DNA of 42,964 nt from Chloroflexota bacterium (GTDB lineage: Bacteria; Chloroflexota; Dehalococcoidia; Dehalococcoidales; RBG-16-60-22), in NCBI GenBank assembly GCA_018829775.1, contig JAHJTL010000038.1, positions 1 to 42,964 of the forward strand, given 5' to 3'. The translations under genes were made by a program, and so were the position numbers. Shown in pieces: positions 15,019 to 28,633 of this stretch. How positions within the stretch are numbered: position 1 is the first letter of the stretch; each line of letters begins with the position of its first letter. Under the pieces are notes generated by a model. The model was not told the DNA's origin. It ran no database searches and saw only the letters and a list, made by a program, of their open reading frames with translations.

Positions 15019-16194
15019 TTAGATTAAAGACGGGATATCTTTGAGGGTGACCTCTATTCCCCGGTACTTGTCTTCGATTCCTTCCTGTCTCTTCTTCAGT
15101 GCGGTAATGAGGCTGAGAGTCTTGGTGAAGTAGCTCCTTACCTTTTCCACGTCACTAAGTTCCGATAGGATGACGGTAACATCAAGCATTCCTTTTTCTC
15201 TTGGATAATCACCGCTTCTGATGACCGCCTCGGGGGCAAGGCTCTTGAGGTAGGTACCGAGCTCCTTGATGAGGTCGACGTTCATTTCCTTGGGTGGGGC
15301 GGAAACCAGGTAAAGAGCTCTCTTAGAATCTATGGGGTTGACCTTGAGTGAGAGACCGCTGATCGCTTCGTCCATGGCCTGGGTTCCCTTCTGCGCTTCC
15401 GCGGCCTTGTTTCTAAAATCGCGTGTCCGGGTCATGATTTTCTTGGCCAGTGAAATTTCAGAACGTCCATAACCAATTGCCGTCCATCCGGTCAGTGTCT
15501 GTATAATGTCGCCGGCGTCAAGTATCTTCGCTCCGATGTACTGGGGTTTCTTTTCTTCGCCGGCGCAAAGCAGGTTGTAAAATGGCGCGGTAATGAGGGA
15601 ATTGATTTTGGACAAATTACTCCTGATTGAGGCGTCTTTCATCACGTATCTCTGGTTGTCAACCAGGAAGATGGCGTCGGAGACCAGATAGGCAGATTTC
15701 AGACACGTGGCGGCATTGTATATGGTTCTTTCCTCGGTGGCCTCTTCATGTTCGAAGGGCAGGACTATGAGATTATATACCGGCTTATCCACATAGCGCT
15801 CTTTGATAAGTTGAGTGATAACGGGAAGCGCGCCGGAGCCAGTACCCCCGGCTGCACCGGCTATCAGCAGAAACGCGTCTGCTTCCACGAAGCGTTTGCT
15901 GGTTCGTATCGTTTCAATAATCTTATCGCCGTCCTCTTTGGCAATCTCAGCGCCAAGCTCGTTAATCTTGCCGACACCGTGTCCGCCAGTTTTTCGGCCA
16001 CCGATGAGGATGCGATGCTGATAATCTGGTCTAATGCCAGTCAGGCCACTGAGGTCGGCAACATCGGTATTAACGGCATAGGCGTTGGCGATGATATCAA
16101 TACCACGTTGGACGTGCGCCTTACGGTTTAATCGGGAAAATTCATCAGCAATTCGACCGCCACACTGTCCAAAACCAACTATAATTAATTTCAT
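15019..16194 (-). CDS. Tubulin/FtsZ-like GTPase, paralogue B
   Basis: A 391-residue paralogue of the GTPase at 10750-11928, co-linear without gaps through at least the first 250 residues and about 70% identical by eye. GFGQCGGR (7-14), VNTDVADL (41-48; closer to FtsZ's NTD than paralogue A), GHGVG (71-75), GGTGSG (116-121) and LDAGDI (225-230) are all kept. Thus both copies look catalytically competent. Divergence concentrates at about 250-270 and in the C-terminal helix after about 350, where partners of tubulin-type proteins often bind. It converges on the coiled-coil operon. The promoter is a near copy of that of A. AAGGT precedes the ATG. The pair may form mixed or two-strand filaments (inference). 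Confidence 0.85.
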   Translation of the reverse strand: MKLIIVGFGQCGGRIADEFSRLNRKAHVQRGIDIIANAYAVNTDVADLSGLTGIRPDYQHRILIGGRKTGGHGVGKINELGAEIAKEDGDKIIETIRTSKRFVEADAFLLIAGAAGGTGSGALPVITQLIKERYVDKPVYNLIVLPFEHEEATEERTIYNAATCLKSAYLVSDAIFLVDNQRYVMKDASIRSNLSKINSLITAPFYNLLCAGEEKKPQYIGAKILDAGDIIQTLTGWTAIGYGRSEISLAKKIMTRTRDFRNKAAEAQKGTQAMDEAISGLSLKVNPIDSKRALYLVSAPPKEMNVDLIKELGTYLKSLAPEAVIRSGDYPREKGMLDVTVILSELSDVEKVRSYFTKTLSLITALKKRQEGIEDKYRGIEVTLKDIPSLI

Positions 16195-16221
16195 TTTTTA
16201 CCTTATTTTTTAATTTGTGTT

Positions 16222-16251
16222 ATTTTAGGCATTATTTCTATGTAATGTCAA
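16222..16251 (-). promoter_or_regulatory. Promoter of tubulin-like gene B
   Basis: Minus strand: TTGACA (16251-16246), 18 bases, TAAAAT (16227-16222) followed by AAC, matching the promoter of paralogue A in both boxes, spacing and edges while the spacer differs. The predicted leader is about 20 bases. Confidence 0.7.
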
Positions 16252-16432
16252 TGATATACTTTTTACAAATACACGTTTGAGGCAGATTGAGTGAGGAATT
16301 GGCGCCTGGATAGAGTAGAAAAAAGTCCCTCCCTCAAAAGTAACCCCCCTGGCTGTTTGAAGAGACGATAGCAGTTCATTTCTTTTTCTAGTACAGGCAA
16401 CTGGTATACTATAACATCTTTTGTCCGTTTTG

Positions 16433-17473
<1,041 letters not shown>

Positions 17474-17486
17474 TTAACAGATAATA

Positions 17487-18797
<1,311 letters not shown>

Positions 18798-18803
18798 TCA
18801 AAG

Positions 18804-19286
18804 TCAGCTATTTATCGTTTTAAGCGCTTTGTTTACCGCATCAGCCGGATTCTGGGCGAGTATAATTGAGTTATCTGTTTGACCGTTTCGGGACAGCGAC
18901 CAGGTATTCAGGCCAATGACTGGTATGCCATTGCGCAGTGCATGGCCGATTTCGGACAGGGTACCGTAGCCACCATCGATGGCTATCACTGCCTCGGCGC
19001 TTTTCACCACTATCACGTTCCTCGCTTCGCCTAAGCTGGTCACGATTGGAACCTGCACGTATGGGTTAGCTGTCTGGCGACTGCCTCCGGGTAGGATGCC
19101 GATGGTCAGCCCGTCCTCAGCGCTTGCTCCCTTGCAGGCGGCTTCCATGATGCCGCCCAATCCCCCACAGACGAGCACAGCCCCTTTTCTGGCCAGTTCC
19201 CGCCCCACCTCTTCCGCCAGTCTTGTTTCCTCTGACGTAGGGTCGCTGCCACCAATAACGGCGATAAACCGCTTCTGCTCTCTCAT
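18804..19286 (-). CDS. TIGR00725/LOG-like Rossmann protein
   Basis: About 160 residues of the SLOG/lysine-decarboxylase-like superfamily. It shows the nucleotide-binding start FIAVIGGSDPTSEETRLAEEVG, the CGGLGGIMEAACKGA loop and a second glycine motif IDGGYGTLSEIGHAL. Related LOG proteins are cytokinin-releasing phosphoribohydrolases; the TIGR00725 group has no proven role. The frame is open 21 codons further upstream (to 19349), but the homology begins at MREQKRFIAVIGG. A TATAAT lies about 20 bases ahead of that ATG, which would place the longer start before the transcript. pth is upstream, eno downstream. Confidence 0.8.
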   Translation of the reverse strand: MREQKRFIAVIGGSDPTSEETRLAEEVGRELARKGAVLVCGGLGGIMEAACKGASAEDGLTIGILPGGSRQTANPYVQVPIVTSLGEARNVIVVKSAEAVIAIDGGYGTLSEIGHALRNGIPVIGLNTWSLSRNGQTDNSIILAQNPADAVNKALKTINS

Positions 19287-19362
19287 ATCTGGGGGTATAA
19301 TTACACAATTATAGCATTTAGCCTGTGCCAAGGCAAAGAGGGCTATCATGTAAAAGCGGCTT

Positions 19363-19944
19363 TTAGTTATATTTGTTCATCGCTGTGGTCAGACCTTCGC
19401 TGAGGAGGCAAAATATGGCCTCGTCGACTTTCTTTATGACCTCGGCGACGATTTTATTCTCGCTGGAATCGAAATCGCTGAGCACGTGGTCGATGACCTC
19501 AGCGTCTTTATCCGTGTTGGCACTGTCTACATAATCAGGTCGGCTTATGCCCACCCTGATGCGAATGAAGTCGGCATTTTCCAGCTCTTCGATAATTGAC
19601 TCGATACCCTTATGTCCGCCGGACCGGCCTCCCTGACGGATGCGTATTTTGCCCAGCGGCAGGTCAAGGTCATCATGGATGATAATCAGGTCTTCAGGGC
19701 GGATTTTATATCGTTTCACAAGGCGGCTCACCGAGTGTCCGCTAAGGTTCATCATAGTCTGCGGTCTGGCCAGTACCAGCTCTGTGCCGGCAACTTCACC
19801 CTCGCCGACCCTTGCCTGTCCCTTTTTGCGGGCAAAGCGTATCCCATGCTTTCTGGCCAATCGGTTCAGGCACATGAAGCCGATATTGTGCCGATTGCGA
19901 GAGTAGGTCAACCCCGGATTTCCCAGGCCAACGATTAATTTCAT
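19363..19944 (-). CDS. pth: Peptidyl-tRNA hydrolase
   Basis: A 193-residue Pth, which frees tRNA from stalled peptidyl-tRNA. The N-terminus MKLIVGLGNPGLTYSRNRHN includes the catalytic His and Asn region, followed by the DDLDLPLGKIRIRQGGRSGG signature with the catalytic Asp and the substrate-binding Gly loop. The gene begins one base after the ligA stop codon, so it is translated from the ligA message. Confidence 0.96.
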   Translation of the reverse strand: MKLIVGLGNPGLTYSRNRHNIGFMCLNRLARKHGIRFARKKGQARVGEGEVAGTELVLARPQTMMNLSGHSVSRLVKRYKIRPEDLIIIHDDLDLPLGKIRIRQGGRSGGHKGIESIIEELENADFIRIRVGISRPDYVDSANTDKDAEVIDHVLSDFDSSENKIVAEVIKKVDEAIFCLLSEGLTTAMNKYN

Positions 19945-19945
19945 A

Positions 19946-22018
<2,073 letters not shown>

Positions 22019-22028
22019 TTACACTAGA

Positions 22029-22037
22029 AGTATAGCA
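22029..22037 (-). promoter_or_regulatory. Extended -10 promoter of ligA
   Basis: Minus strand TGCTATACT, the same extended -10 element as at lysS. The -35 region is weak (TTTTCT-like). It would start the ligA-pth transcript. Confidence 0.45.
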
Positions 22038-22076
22038 CAGTCGAAGGTGAGAGAAAAGGTGAACGAGAGCCTTTAC

Positions 22077-22682
22077 CTAGTGTAAATGAGAGGTATCATT
22101 AAGTAAATTCAATGTAGCGCCGTGCGAATGGGTCTCCACAATGCTGAGCGAGGCTAAATCGGTGCGGAGCTGCCGCCAGTGACATATATCTATCTTCAGC
22201 AGATGGCAGAGCAGAAGGCGCAGCACCCCGCTGTGGGCAACCACCAGGACTGTGTCCTCGGTTACATGTTTATCGAGACGGCTGAGGAATCTAATAACCC
22301 GCCGGTCGAGGTCAGTGATGCTTTCGCCCTCGGGAAAACAAAAAGAGGGGTCCCGGGTCGGCCAGGCCTTGACCAGTTCCGGATAGCGTTGACCAATTTC
22401 ACTGAAGGACAGCCCTTCCACCTTGCCAAAATTTATCTCCAGCAGTTCCGGGCAGGTTTTAACATCCAGCCGGTGATAAGAGGCAATGATTTCGGCGGTG
22501 GCCGAAGCCCGGCTCAGTTGGCTCGCATAAATGGCATCGATTTTTACCTTGGCAAGGCGGTCAGCAAGTCGCTCGGCCTGCCATATCCCCTCGGCACTCA
22601 ACTCAACATCGGTCTGCCCCCAGAACCTTTCTGCGCTGTTGCCTTTGGTATTGCCATGTCTTGCCAGAAGCAATCTAGACAA
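22077..22682 (-). CDS. Histidine phosphatase family protein (phosphoglycerate mutase-like)
   Basis: About 201 residues of the histidine phosphatase superfamily. The catalytic RHG box is LLLARHGNTKGN near the start; a conserved Glu is in FPEGESITDLDRRV and the second catalytic His in VVAHSGVLRLLL. Close relatives include alpha-ribazole phosphatase (cobalamin synthesis) and broad phosphatases; the substrate is unknown. The start is likely TTG 22682, placed six bases after GAGGAGG inside the lipB 3' end. A TTG 15 bases further up is also in frame. It overlaps lipB by eight bases and so ends the glycine operon. Confidence 0.8.
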   Translation of the reverse strand: MSRLLLARHGNTKGNSAERFWGQTDVELSAEGIWQAERLADRLAKVKIDAIYASQLSRASATAEIIASYHRLDVKTCPELLEINFGKVEGLSFSEIGQRYPELVKAWPTRDPSFCFPEGESITDLDRRVIRFLSRLDKHVTEDTVLVVAHSGVLRLLLCHLLKIDICHWRQLRTDLASLSIVETHSHGATLNLLNDTSHLH

Positions 22683-23379
22683 TGACGACCTCCTCAACAG
22701 GGAGCACCAGGTTCATTTCTCGCTTCAGAGCGAATACCTCCGAGAATAAGCGTATCCAGTTATGCACAATCGCATCAAATGGCACCGGGCGACCAAGAAG
22801 CTCCGCCATCGAGGTCATTGATGCTCCTTCCATGCCGCAAGGCCTGATATGGTCAAAATATTTTAAGTCATTGTTGACATTGAGGGCAAACCCGTGCGTG
22901 GTGATGTAGTGGCTGACGTTGATGCCTATGGAGCACATTTTCCGGTCGCCTGCCCAGACACCTCCCGGGCGGTTACCATTGCGCTGTCCCTCAATCCCAA
23001 AACTTCTAAGAAGCCCGATGATGACCTCCTCCAGTTTCCAGATATATTCGCGGACACCTAATCCGTTCGCCCTGAGGTCGAGAACTGGATAACCGACCAG
23101 CTGCCCCGGCCCGTGATAGGTGATGCTGCCCCCGCGATTGGTCCGCAGCACCGGGATATTTTCCGGCGGGACAATGATATCCTCTTTGCCTCGAAACCGC
23201 CCTACGGTATATACGTGCGGGTGCTGGAGCAGCAGGACGGCGTCGGGAATTCGACCCTCCGCTCTGAGCTGCCTTAACGTCTCCTGCTGATTCAGGGCGA
23301 CCTGGTATGGGACTGTTCCGATATATTGCGCTATGTATCCTTTTTGGCAGATCAGGTCGATGTCCGACGTTTCCATCAT
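22675..23379 (-). CDS. lipB: Octanoyl-[acyl-carrier protein]:protein transferase LipB
   Basis: A 234-residue LipB, which moves the octanoyl chain from acyl carrier protein to lipoyl domains such as GcvH. It shows [21 protein letters not shown] (about 79-99), the catalytic Lys in the RKMCSIGI region and the catalytic Cys in HIRPCGM. It overlaps gcvPB by four bases (ATGA). Its place in the gcv operon fits, because GcvH works only when lipoylated. LipA is not in the window. Confidence 0.96.
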   Translation of the reverse strand: MMETSDIDLICQKGYIAQYIGTVPYQVALNQQETLRQLRAEGRIPDAVLLLQHPHVYTVGRFRGKEDIIVPPENIPVLRTNRGGSITYHGPGQLVGYPVLDLRANGLGVREYIWKLEEVIIGLLRSFGIEGQRNGNRPGGVWAGDRKMCSIGINVSHYITTHGFALNVNNDLKYFDHIRPCGMEGASMTSMAELLGRPVPFDAIVHNWIRLFSEVFALKREMNLVLPVEEVVIV

Positions 23380-24821
23380 GGCAACTTCCAGCGCAGGTCC
23401 GGTTTTCTGGCGGCATTGACCTCGTCCAGCCTTCTCACGGGAGTACTGTGTGGTGCAGAACGCAGCGATTCCGGATTTTCCTCAGCTTCCCTGGCAATTT
23501 CAACCATGGCTTCGATGAAGGCATCGAGCGTCTCTTTGCTCTCGGTTTCGGTGGGCTCTATCATGACGGCCTCCTCAACCACCTGGGGGAAATAGATGGT
23601 TGGTGGGTGAAAACCGTAGTCAAGCAGGCGTTTGGCGATGTCCAGCGTGGCGACTCCCTTCGCTTTTTGTCTTTTGCCGGAGAAAACCACCTCGTGCATA
23701 CAGGTGCGGTCATAGGGCAGATGATAGTATGGCTTCAATTTCTCTTTAATGTAATTGGCATTGAGAACGGCGTTTTCGCTGACTTCCCTTAAACCTTCGG
23801 CGCCCAGCGAGCGGATGTAGGCGTATGCTTTGACCATAACGCCGAAGTTCCCGTAGGCAGTGCCAAGGCTGCCGATTGATTTTGGCGGTATGGCGAACCG
23901 GTATTCTCTTTTATCCTTTGAAACGACCGGTGTGGGCAGGAAATTGGACAGATTACCCTTGACGCAGACCGGGCCCGAACCGGGGCCGCCGCCGCCATGC
24001 GGAGTGCTGAACGTCTTGTGCAAGTTAAGCTGGACGCAGTCGAAACCGAGGTCGCCGAACTTTACTTTTCCCAGCAGGGAGTTCAAATTGGCGCCATCGC
24101 CGATGAGCAATCCGCCTCTATCGTGGACAATGGCGCTTATCTCGGCAATCCGGGGGTCAAAGAGACCGAGCGTGGTCGGCATGGTCAGGGTCACGGCAGC
24201 GACCTCTTCATTCATCAGACCTGTCAGGCGCTTCAAGTCAAGGTTGCCGTCGCCATTGGATTTAACGATGGTCACCTCAAAACCGCACATGGTCGCGGTT
24301 GCCGGGTTGGTACCGTGTGCCGAGTCTGGCACCAGTATTTTGCGTCGACCTTTTTCACCGCGTGAGCGGTGATAGGCTTTGACCATCAGCAGGCCGGCCA
24401 GTTCCCCCTGCGCTCCTGCCATCGGCGCCAGGCTGGTGGCATTCATCCCGGTAATCTCGGCGAGCAGCTCCTGCAGTTCATACATAAGCTGTAGGGCTCC
24501 CTGCACCGTGTCAACTGGCTGATAGGGATGAATCGATTGAAATCCCGGAAATCGGACAATGTCCTCATGCCATTTCGGGTTGTACTTCATGGTGCAGCTG
24601 CCAAGCGGGTAGAATCCGGTGTCCACGCCGTAATTTCGCCTGCTGAGAGCGGTGAAGTACCTCACCAGCTCAGCTTCGCTGACCTCAGGGAGCGCCAGTT
24701 CCTGACGCATAAATTCCCGGGGAGGAAGCTCGGCGGCTGGTACATCCAGTTCGGGAAGTCGGCACCCGACTTTACCCGGTCTGCTTATATCCGGCAACAG
24801 ATAGTGCTTGCTTTTTTTCAT
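23376..24821 (-). CDS. gcvPB: Glycine dehydrogenase (decarboxylating) subunit 2
   Basis: A 481-residue P-protein beta subunit, which carries pyridoxal phosphate. The Schiff-base Lys is in [20 protein letters not shown] (Lys about 268). [17 protein letters not shown] and [14 protein letters not shown] line the cofactor site. With GcvPA it decarboxylates glycine and passes the aminomethyl group to lipoyl-GcvH. The start overlaps the gcvPA stop by four bases. Confidence 0.97.
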   Translation of the reverse strand: MKKSKHYLLPDISRPGKVGCRLPELDVPAAELPPREFMRQELALPEVSEAELVRYFTALSRRNYGVDTGFYPLGSCTMKYNPKWHEDIVRFPGFQSIHPYQPVDTVQGALQLMYELQELLAEITGMNATSLAPMAGAQGELAGLLMVKAYHRSRGEKGRRKILVPDSAHGTNPATATMCGFEVTIVKSNGDGNLDLKRLTGLMNEEVAAVTLTMPTTLGLFDPRIAEISAIVHDRGGLLIGDGANLNSLLGKVKFGDLGFDCVQLNLHKTFSTPHGGGGPGSGPVCVKGNLSNFLPTPVVSKDKREYRFAIPPKSIGSLGTAYGNFGVMVKAYAYIRSLGAEGLREVSENAVLNANYIKEKLKPYYHLPYDRTCMHEVVFSGKRQKAKGVATLDIAKRLLDYGFHPPTIYFPQVVEEAVMIEPTETESKETLDAFIEAMVEIAREAEENPESLRSAPHSTPVRRLDEVNAARKPDLRWKLP

Positions 24822-26122
24822 AGCGCTCCCAGAGCGGAGACAAGGCGGTCTATCTCCCGTCTTGAATTCATCTCGGTGGCGCAGAGCAGCAGGCCGTTGT
24901 CCACCAGGTGGCTCACGTCAAGGCCACCGATGATTTTTTCTTTCCGAAGTGCTTGGTTTATCTGTTCGGGTGGTATCGGGCAACGAATGGTGAATTCTTT
25001 AAAGAACGGCTGCTTGAAGGCCAGCGAATAGCCCTCAAGCTTATTTATAGAGCTGGCCAAGTAATGGGCCTTGTGGTAGCAGAGCTCGGCCACCCGGCGA
25101 AGCCCGTCTTTCCCCATCGCTGCCAGATAAACCGTGGCGGCGAGTGCCACCAGCGCCTCATTGGTACATATATTCGAGGTCGCTCGCTCTCTCCGTATAT
25201 GCTGCTCGCGGGTGGCCATGGTGAGAACGTAGCCGGTCTGGCCTTCAACATCAATCGTACGGCCAACAATTCTGCCCGGCATCTGGCGCAGATGTTCTTG
25301 GCGGCAGGTGAAGATGCCCAATCCGGGCCCGCCGAAATTCAACGGGTTGCCCAGCGACTGCCCCTCGGCGACGGCGATGTCCGCACCGTAGTTTCCCGGC
25401 GGTTGAAAAAGGCCGAGAGAAATCGGGTCGAAGATAACGACCAGCAGCGCCCCGGCGCGGTGCGCAAGCTCGGCATAGCGCTCTGCCTCTTCAAAGTGGC
25501 CGAAGAAATTGGGCTGCTGCACGAGCAAACAGGCACATTTATTGGATAAATCTTTAAAATCTGGCTTCAGCTCATTTATGGCTATATCCTGGCCGCTGTC
25601 GTAGGTGCCAATGACGTCACGGTATCTGGGATTTACCGTTGACAGTAAAGCAACCTCTTTTCTATCCGTAAGGCGACAGGCCATGAGGGCCGCCTCGGCG
25701 GCCGCCGAGGCGCCGTCGTACATGCCGGCGTTGCTGACCTCCATTCCGGTCAGCTGACAGACCAGCGATTGGTATTCGTATATCGACTGCAGGATTCCCT
25801 GGCTGGCTTCGGCCTGGTAGGGGGTATAGGCGGTGTAGAACTCGCTGCGCCCGGTGATGTGCCCGACAACGCTGGGAACAAAGTGCCGGTAATAGCCCGC
25901 GCCGAGAAAACAAGCATAGTCATCCAGAGCGGCATTTTGACGCGACAGCTGACGTAACTCCCCTTTGAGCTCCAGCTCGGTGAGGGGTGGCGGCAGGTTA
26001 AACCGGACATCACGAAACTGCGCCGGGACGTCCTGAAAAAGCTCGTCAACGGAACCGGCGCCGATATCACGCAGCATAGCGGCGCGGTCACGGTCAGTAT
26101 TTGGAATATACGGTGAAGGCAT
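24818..26122 (-). CDS. gcvPA: Glycine dehydrogenase (decarboxylating) subunit 1
   Basis: A 434-residue P-protein alpha subunit, beginning [21 protein letters not shown]. It contains [38 protein letters not shown] and the [11 protein letters not shown] segment characteristic of the family. It forms the P-protein with GcvPB. GGAGG lies ten bases upstream of the ATG. gcvH precedes it by about 20 bases. Confidence 0.97.
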   Translation of the reverse strand: MPSPYIPNTDRDRAAMLRDIGAGSVDELFQDVPAQFRDVRFNLPPPLTELELKGELRQLSRQNAALDDYACFLGAGYYRHFVPSVVGHITGRSEFYTAYTPYQAEASQGILQSIYEYQSLVCQLTGMEVSNAGMYDGASAAAEAALMACRLTDRKEVALLSTVNPRYRDVIGTYDSGQDIAINELKPDFKDLSNKCACLLVQQPNFFGHFEEAERYAELAHRAGALLVVIFDPISLGLFQPPGNYGADIAVAEGQSLGNPLNFGGPGLGIFTCRQEHLRQMPGRIVGRTIDVEGQTGYVLTMATREQHIRRERATSNICTNEALVALAATVYLAAMGKDGLRRVAELCYHKAHYLASSINKLEGYSLAFKQPFFKEFTIRCPIPPEQINQALRKEKIIGGLDVSHLVDNGLLLCATEMNSRREIDRLVSALGAL

Positions 26123-26142
26123 TTGTCCTTGATACCTCCCGT

Positions 26143-26544
26143 CTAATCTGAAGCATCCTGCGAAAGCCCGGCGACGAATTCCTTATATTCGTCACCGCTC
26201 ATCAATACTTCCAGCTCCTCGGGCTGACTTAGTTCAATCTTTAATAGCCATCCAGCCCCGTAAGGGTCCTCATTCACGAGTGCGGGGTTATCAAGCACGG
26301 CCTGATTTCTCTCCAGCACTTTACCGCTCGCTGGCGAGAAAAGGTCGGATACCGCTTTAACCGTTTCAACCTCTCCCATCTTCTCAAATTGTGCCACCTG
26401 AGAACCGGGTTCGGGCAAATCAAGAAAGACGATGTCGCCAAGTTGGGACTGCGCATAATCGGTGATTCCAATCCTCGCTTTGCCCTGAGGCTCGGCACAG
26501 ACCCATTCGTGCTCCTGCGAATACCTATATTCCTGCAGATTCAT
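26143..26544 (-). CDS. gcvH: Glycine cleavage system H protein
   Basis: A 133-residue lipoyl carrier. It starts MNLQEYRYSQEHEWV and carries the lipoylation site in GEVETVKAVSDLFSP (Lys about 67). It shuttles the aminomethyl group between P and T proteins. The frame is open 14 codons further upstream, but those codons do not fit the family. The region GGAGAAGGA just before the chosen ATG serves as ribosome site. It is the first gene after the tandem glycine riboswitch. gcvT and the dihydrolipoyl dehydrogenase gene are not here. Confidence 0.95.
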   Translation of the reverse strand: MNLQEYRYSQEHEWVCAEPQGKARIGITDYAQSQLGDIVFLDLPEPGSQVAQFEKMGEVETVKAVSDLFSPASGKVLERNQAVLDNPALVNEDPYGAGWLLKIELSQPEELEVLMSGDEYKEFVAGLSQDASD

Positions 26545-26584
26545 TTCCTTCTCCGGCTCCGATTCATTCTGTTTTCCCACAAAC

Positions 26585-26620
26585 AAAAAGGGGCCAATCT
26601 ACTTTTTATAGACTAGCCCC
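26585..26620 (-). terminator. Riboswitch-controlled terminator before gcvH
   Basis: A 12-bp stem with G-U pairs (GGGGCTAGTCTA / TAGATTGGCCCC on the minus strand), seven-base loop, then TTTTTGTTTG. It directly follows, and slightly shares bases with, the last helix of the second glycine aptamer, which implies exclusive folding. Confidence 0.8.
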
Positions 26621-26791
26621 TCTGTCCTTTTACCTGAGAGATCACCCGTTTATAGCGGGTTGCCCCTTCGGTGTCCTTCAGCTGAAGGACTCTCCAGAGG
26701 TGTTATTTTGGGCAGTCCTTTTGCCTGAGAGTTTCATCCTTCCACTGGAGGGACTTTCCCCTTCGGCGCCCTTGCGGGTCTCTCCTGCCGC
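26620..26791 (-). promoter_or_regulatory. Tandem glycine riboswitch
   Basis: Two glycine aptamers lie in the gcvH leader on the minus strand. Aptamer I (26791-26710) contains GGAGAG, GGCGCCGAAGG and ACTCTCAGGCAAAAGGAC. Aptamer II (26700-26620) contains GGAGAG, CACCGAAGGGG and TCTCTCAGGTAAAAGGACAG. They are joined by a short A-rich linker, the usual cooperative layout. Since a terminator follows, glycine binding should allow transcription of gcvH-gcvPA-gcvPB-lipB. Confidence 0.93.
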
Positions 26792-26801
26792 TATGTGATG
26801 C

Positions 26802-26830
26802 AGACTAGCATACATCATTTACGCTGTCAA
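26802..26830 (-). promoter_or_regulatory. Promoter of the glycine cleavage operon
   Basis: Minus strand: perfect -35 TTGACA (26830-26825), 17 bases, then a weak -10 TAGTCT with a TGC extension (26807-26802). The transcript would begin just ahead of the first aptamer. Confidence 0.6.
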
Positions 26831-26868
26831 GGTTTACACGGGGAAGAGATAACGGTAAGGGAGTGCTT

Positions 26869-26897
26869 TTGACATAAAGATTTTATTTATGTAGCAT
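26869..26897 (+). promoter_or_regulatory. Promoter of serA
   Basis: TTGACA (26869-26874), 17 bases, TAGCAT (26892-26897). The predicted leader is about 47 bases with AGAGG before the ATG. It diverges from the glycine riboswitch promoter 39 bases away. Confidence 0.6.
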
Positions 26898-26950
26898 TAT
26901 GTTGACGAGCAGAATACCCTTCCGTATAAATCTCAGGAAAGAGGCAATTA

Positions 26951-28531
26951 ATGAAGGTTCTCGTAGCCGACCCGATAGCGGCACAGGGCATTGATATCCT
27001 GCGGCAGCATGCTGAGGTTGATGTAAAAAAGGGCATGACGCCTGAGGAACTGAGGTCAGTTATCAGCGATTATGATGCTCTGGTGGTGCGCAGCCAGACG
27101 CGGGTCACTGCTGATATTATCGAAGTGGCGGAAAAGCTGCAGGTCATCGGCAGGGCGGGGGTGGGGGTGGATAACATAGATGTCGATGCCGCCACCCGCC
27201 ACGGTATCATTGTAATCAATTCTCCAGAAGGCAATATCGTCTCCACCGCCGAGCATACCATTGCCATGCTGCTTGCCCTGGCACGTCGCATTCCGCAGGC
27301 ACATGACCTTCTCCACGCCGGGGTGTGGGACCGCGAATTAAAGGGGGCAGAAATCCGCAACAAGGTGTTGGGTATTATCGGCCTGGGCCGTGTGGGAACC
27401 GAAGTGGCGGAAATGGCCAAAGGGTTGCGCATGGAGGTTATCGCCTATGACCCGATGGTCTCGGAAAGCAGGGCAGAAAGATTGGGTGTACAGCTCGTGG
27501 AGCTGGAGACGCTGCTGAAAACGGCCGATTTCATCACCATGCACGTGCCGCTTAACGCCAGCACCAGGGATTTAATTGGCCGCAGTGAACTCAGGCTGGT
27601 CAAACCTACGGCCATGCTGATAAACTGCGCGCGGGGTGGCATCTTGGATGAGAAGGCACTCTATGATGCGCTCAATCAGGGGAAACTGGCCGGGGCGGCA
27701 ATCGATGTCTTCAGCAAGGAGCCGGCACAGGATAACATTCTGCTTCAGAGCGATAAGGTAATCGCTACCCCTCATATGGCGGCCTCAACATTTGAGGCAG
27801 AGGCAAGCGCCAGCATCGATATCGCCGAGCAGGTGGTTGCCGTTCTCCAGGGGCACCCGCCCAAGTCGCCGGTAAACGCGCCAATGATAACAGCAGAGGC
27901 CCTGTCAATACTTGGGCCGTATATCCAGGTGGGTACGACCATCGGGCGGATTGCCGTGCAGTTGTTGGAAGGGCATCCGGACTCGCTGACCATTCGCTAC
28001 CAGGGTGACATTGCCAGAGAGGATACCAATCCGGTAAAGGTGGCTGTGCTTGCCGGCCTGCTGAACGGTCTTACGGAAGAGCGTGTGAATATGGTCAATG
28101 CTGACATCATCGCCGACAGCCGTGGATTAAACGTTACCGAGCAGAAAGAAGCTACCTGTGAAAATTACGCCAATATGCTGACGGTAGAGGTAAATACCAG
28201 AGCGGGAAAGACACTCGTGGCCGGGTCGTCGCTCCGGGGCCGGACTCACCTGACGCGGATGGGCGATTACTGGCTGGAGATAGAGCCAACAGGCAGCTAT
28301 ATGTTATTTACCGAACATAGAGACTGTCCCGGGATGATTGGGATGGTGGGTACCGTTATCGGCAACGCGAATATCAATATCAGCCAGATGCAGGTTAGCC
28401 GGGGAGTGCACCGTGGTGGTGGCGCGATGATGGTGCTCTGTCTGGATGACCCGATAACCGAGGAGTGCTATCAACAGATACGTGCCATACCGGATATGTA
28501 CAAGGTGCTCGCCGTAAAACTGAACAAGTAG
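26951..28531 (+). CDS. serA: D-3-phosphoglycerate dehydrogenase
   Basis: A 526-residue long-form SerA, the first step of serine synthesis (3-phosphoglycerate to 3-phosphohydroxypyruvate with NAD). It has GRAGVGVDNIDVDAA, the NAD site GIIGLGRVGTEVA (about 140-152), the catalytic Arg in INCARGGILDE and the catalytic His in ATPHMAAST. An intervening domain follows, then a C-terminal ACT domain (GSYMLFTEHRDCPGMIGMVG..., about 451-526) for possible serine feedback. It diverges from the glycine operon, linking serine/glycine supply and breakdown. Confidence 0.97.
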   Translation: MKVLVADPIAAQGIDILRQHAEVDVKKGMTPEELRSVISDYDALVVRSQTRVTADIIEVAEKLQVIGRAGVGVDNIDVDAATRHGIIVINSPEGNIVSTAEHTIAMLLALARRIPQAHDLLHAGVWDRELKGAEIRNKVLGIIGLGRVGTEVAEMAKGLRMEVIAYDPMVSESRAERLGVQLVELETLLKTADFITMHVPLNASTRDLIGRSELRLVKPTAMLINCARGGILDEKALYDALNQGKLAGAAIDVFSKEPAQDNILLQSDKVIATPHMAASTFEAEASASIDIAEQVVAVLQGHPPKSPVNAPMITAEALSILGPYIQVGTTIGRIAVQLLEGHPDSLTIRYQGDIAREDTNPVKVAVLAGLLNGLTEERVNMVNADIIADSRGLNVTEQKEATCENYANMLTVEVNTRAGKTLVAGSSLRGRTHLTRMGDYWLEIEPTGSYMLFTEHRDCPGMIGMVGTVIGNANINISQMQVSRGVHRGGGAMMVLCLDDPITEECYQQIRAIPDMYKVLAVKLNK

Positions 28532-28633
28532 CGGGTGAATACAACGATGACGTGTTTGTAAATCGCCGCTGGTTTATATTAAACTTTATACACTATACCC
28601 AAAGAACAAAATGCTAGGCAGGAGGCAGATGGA

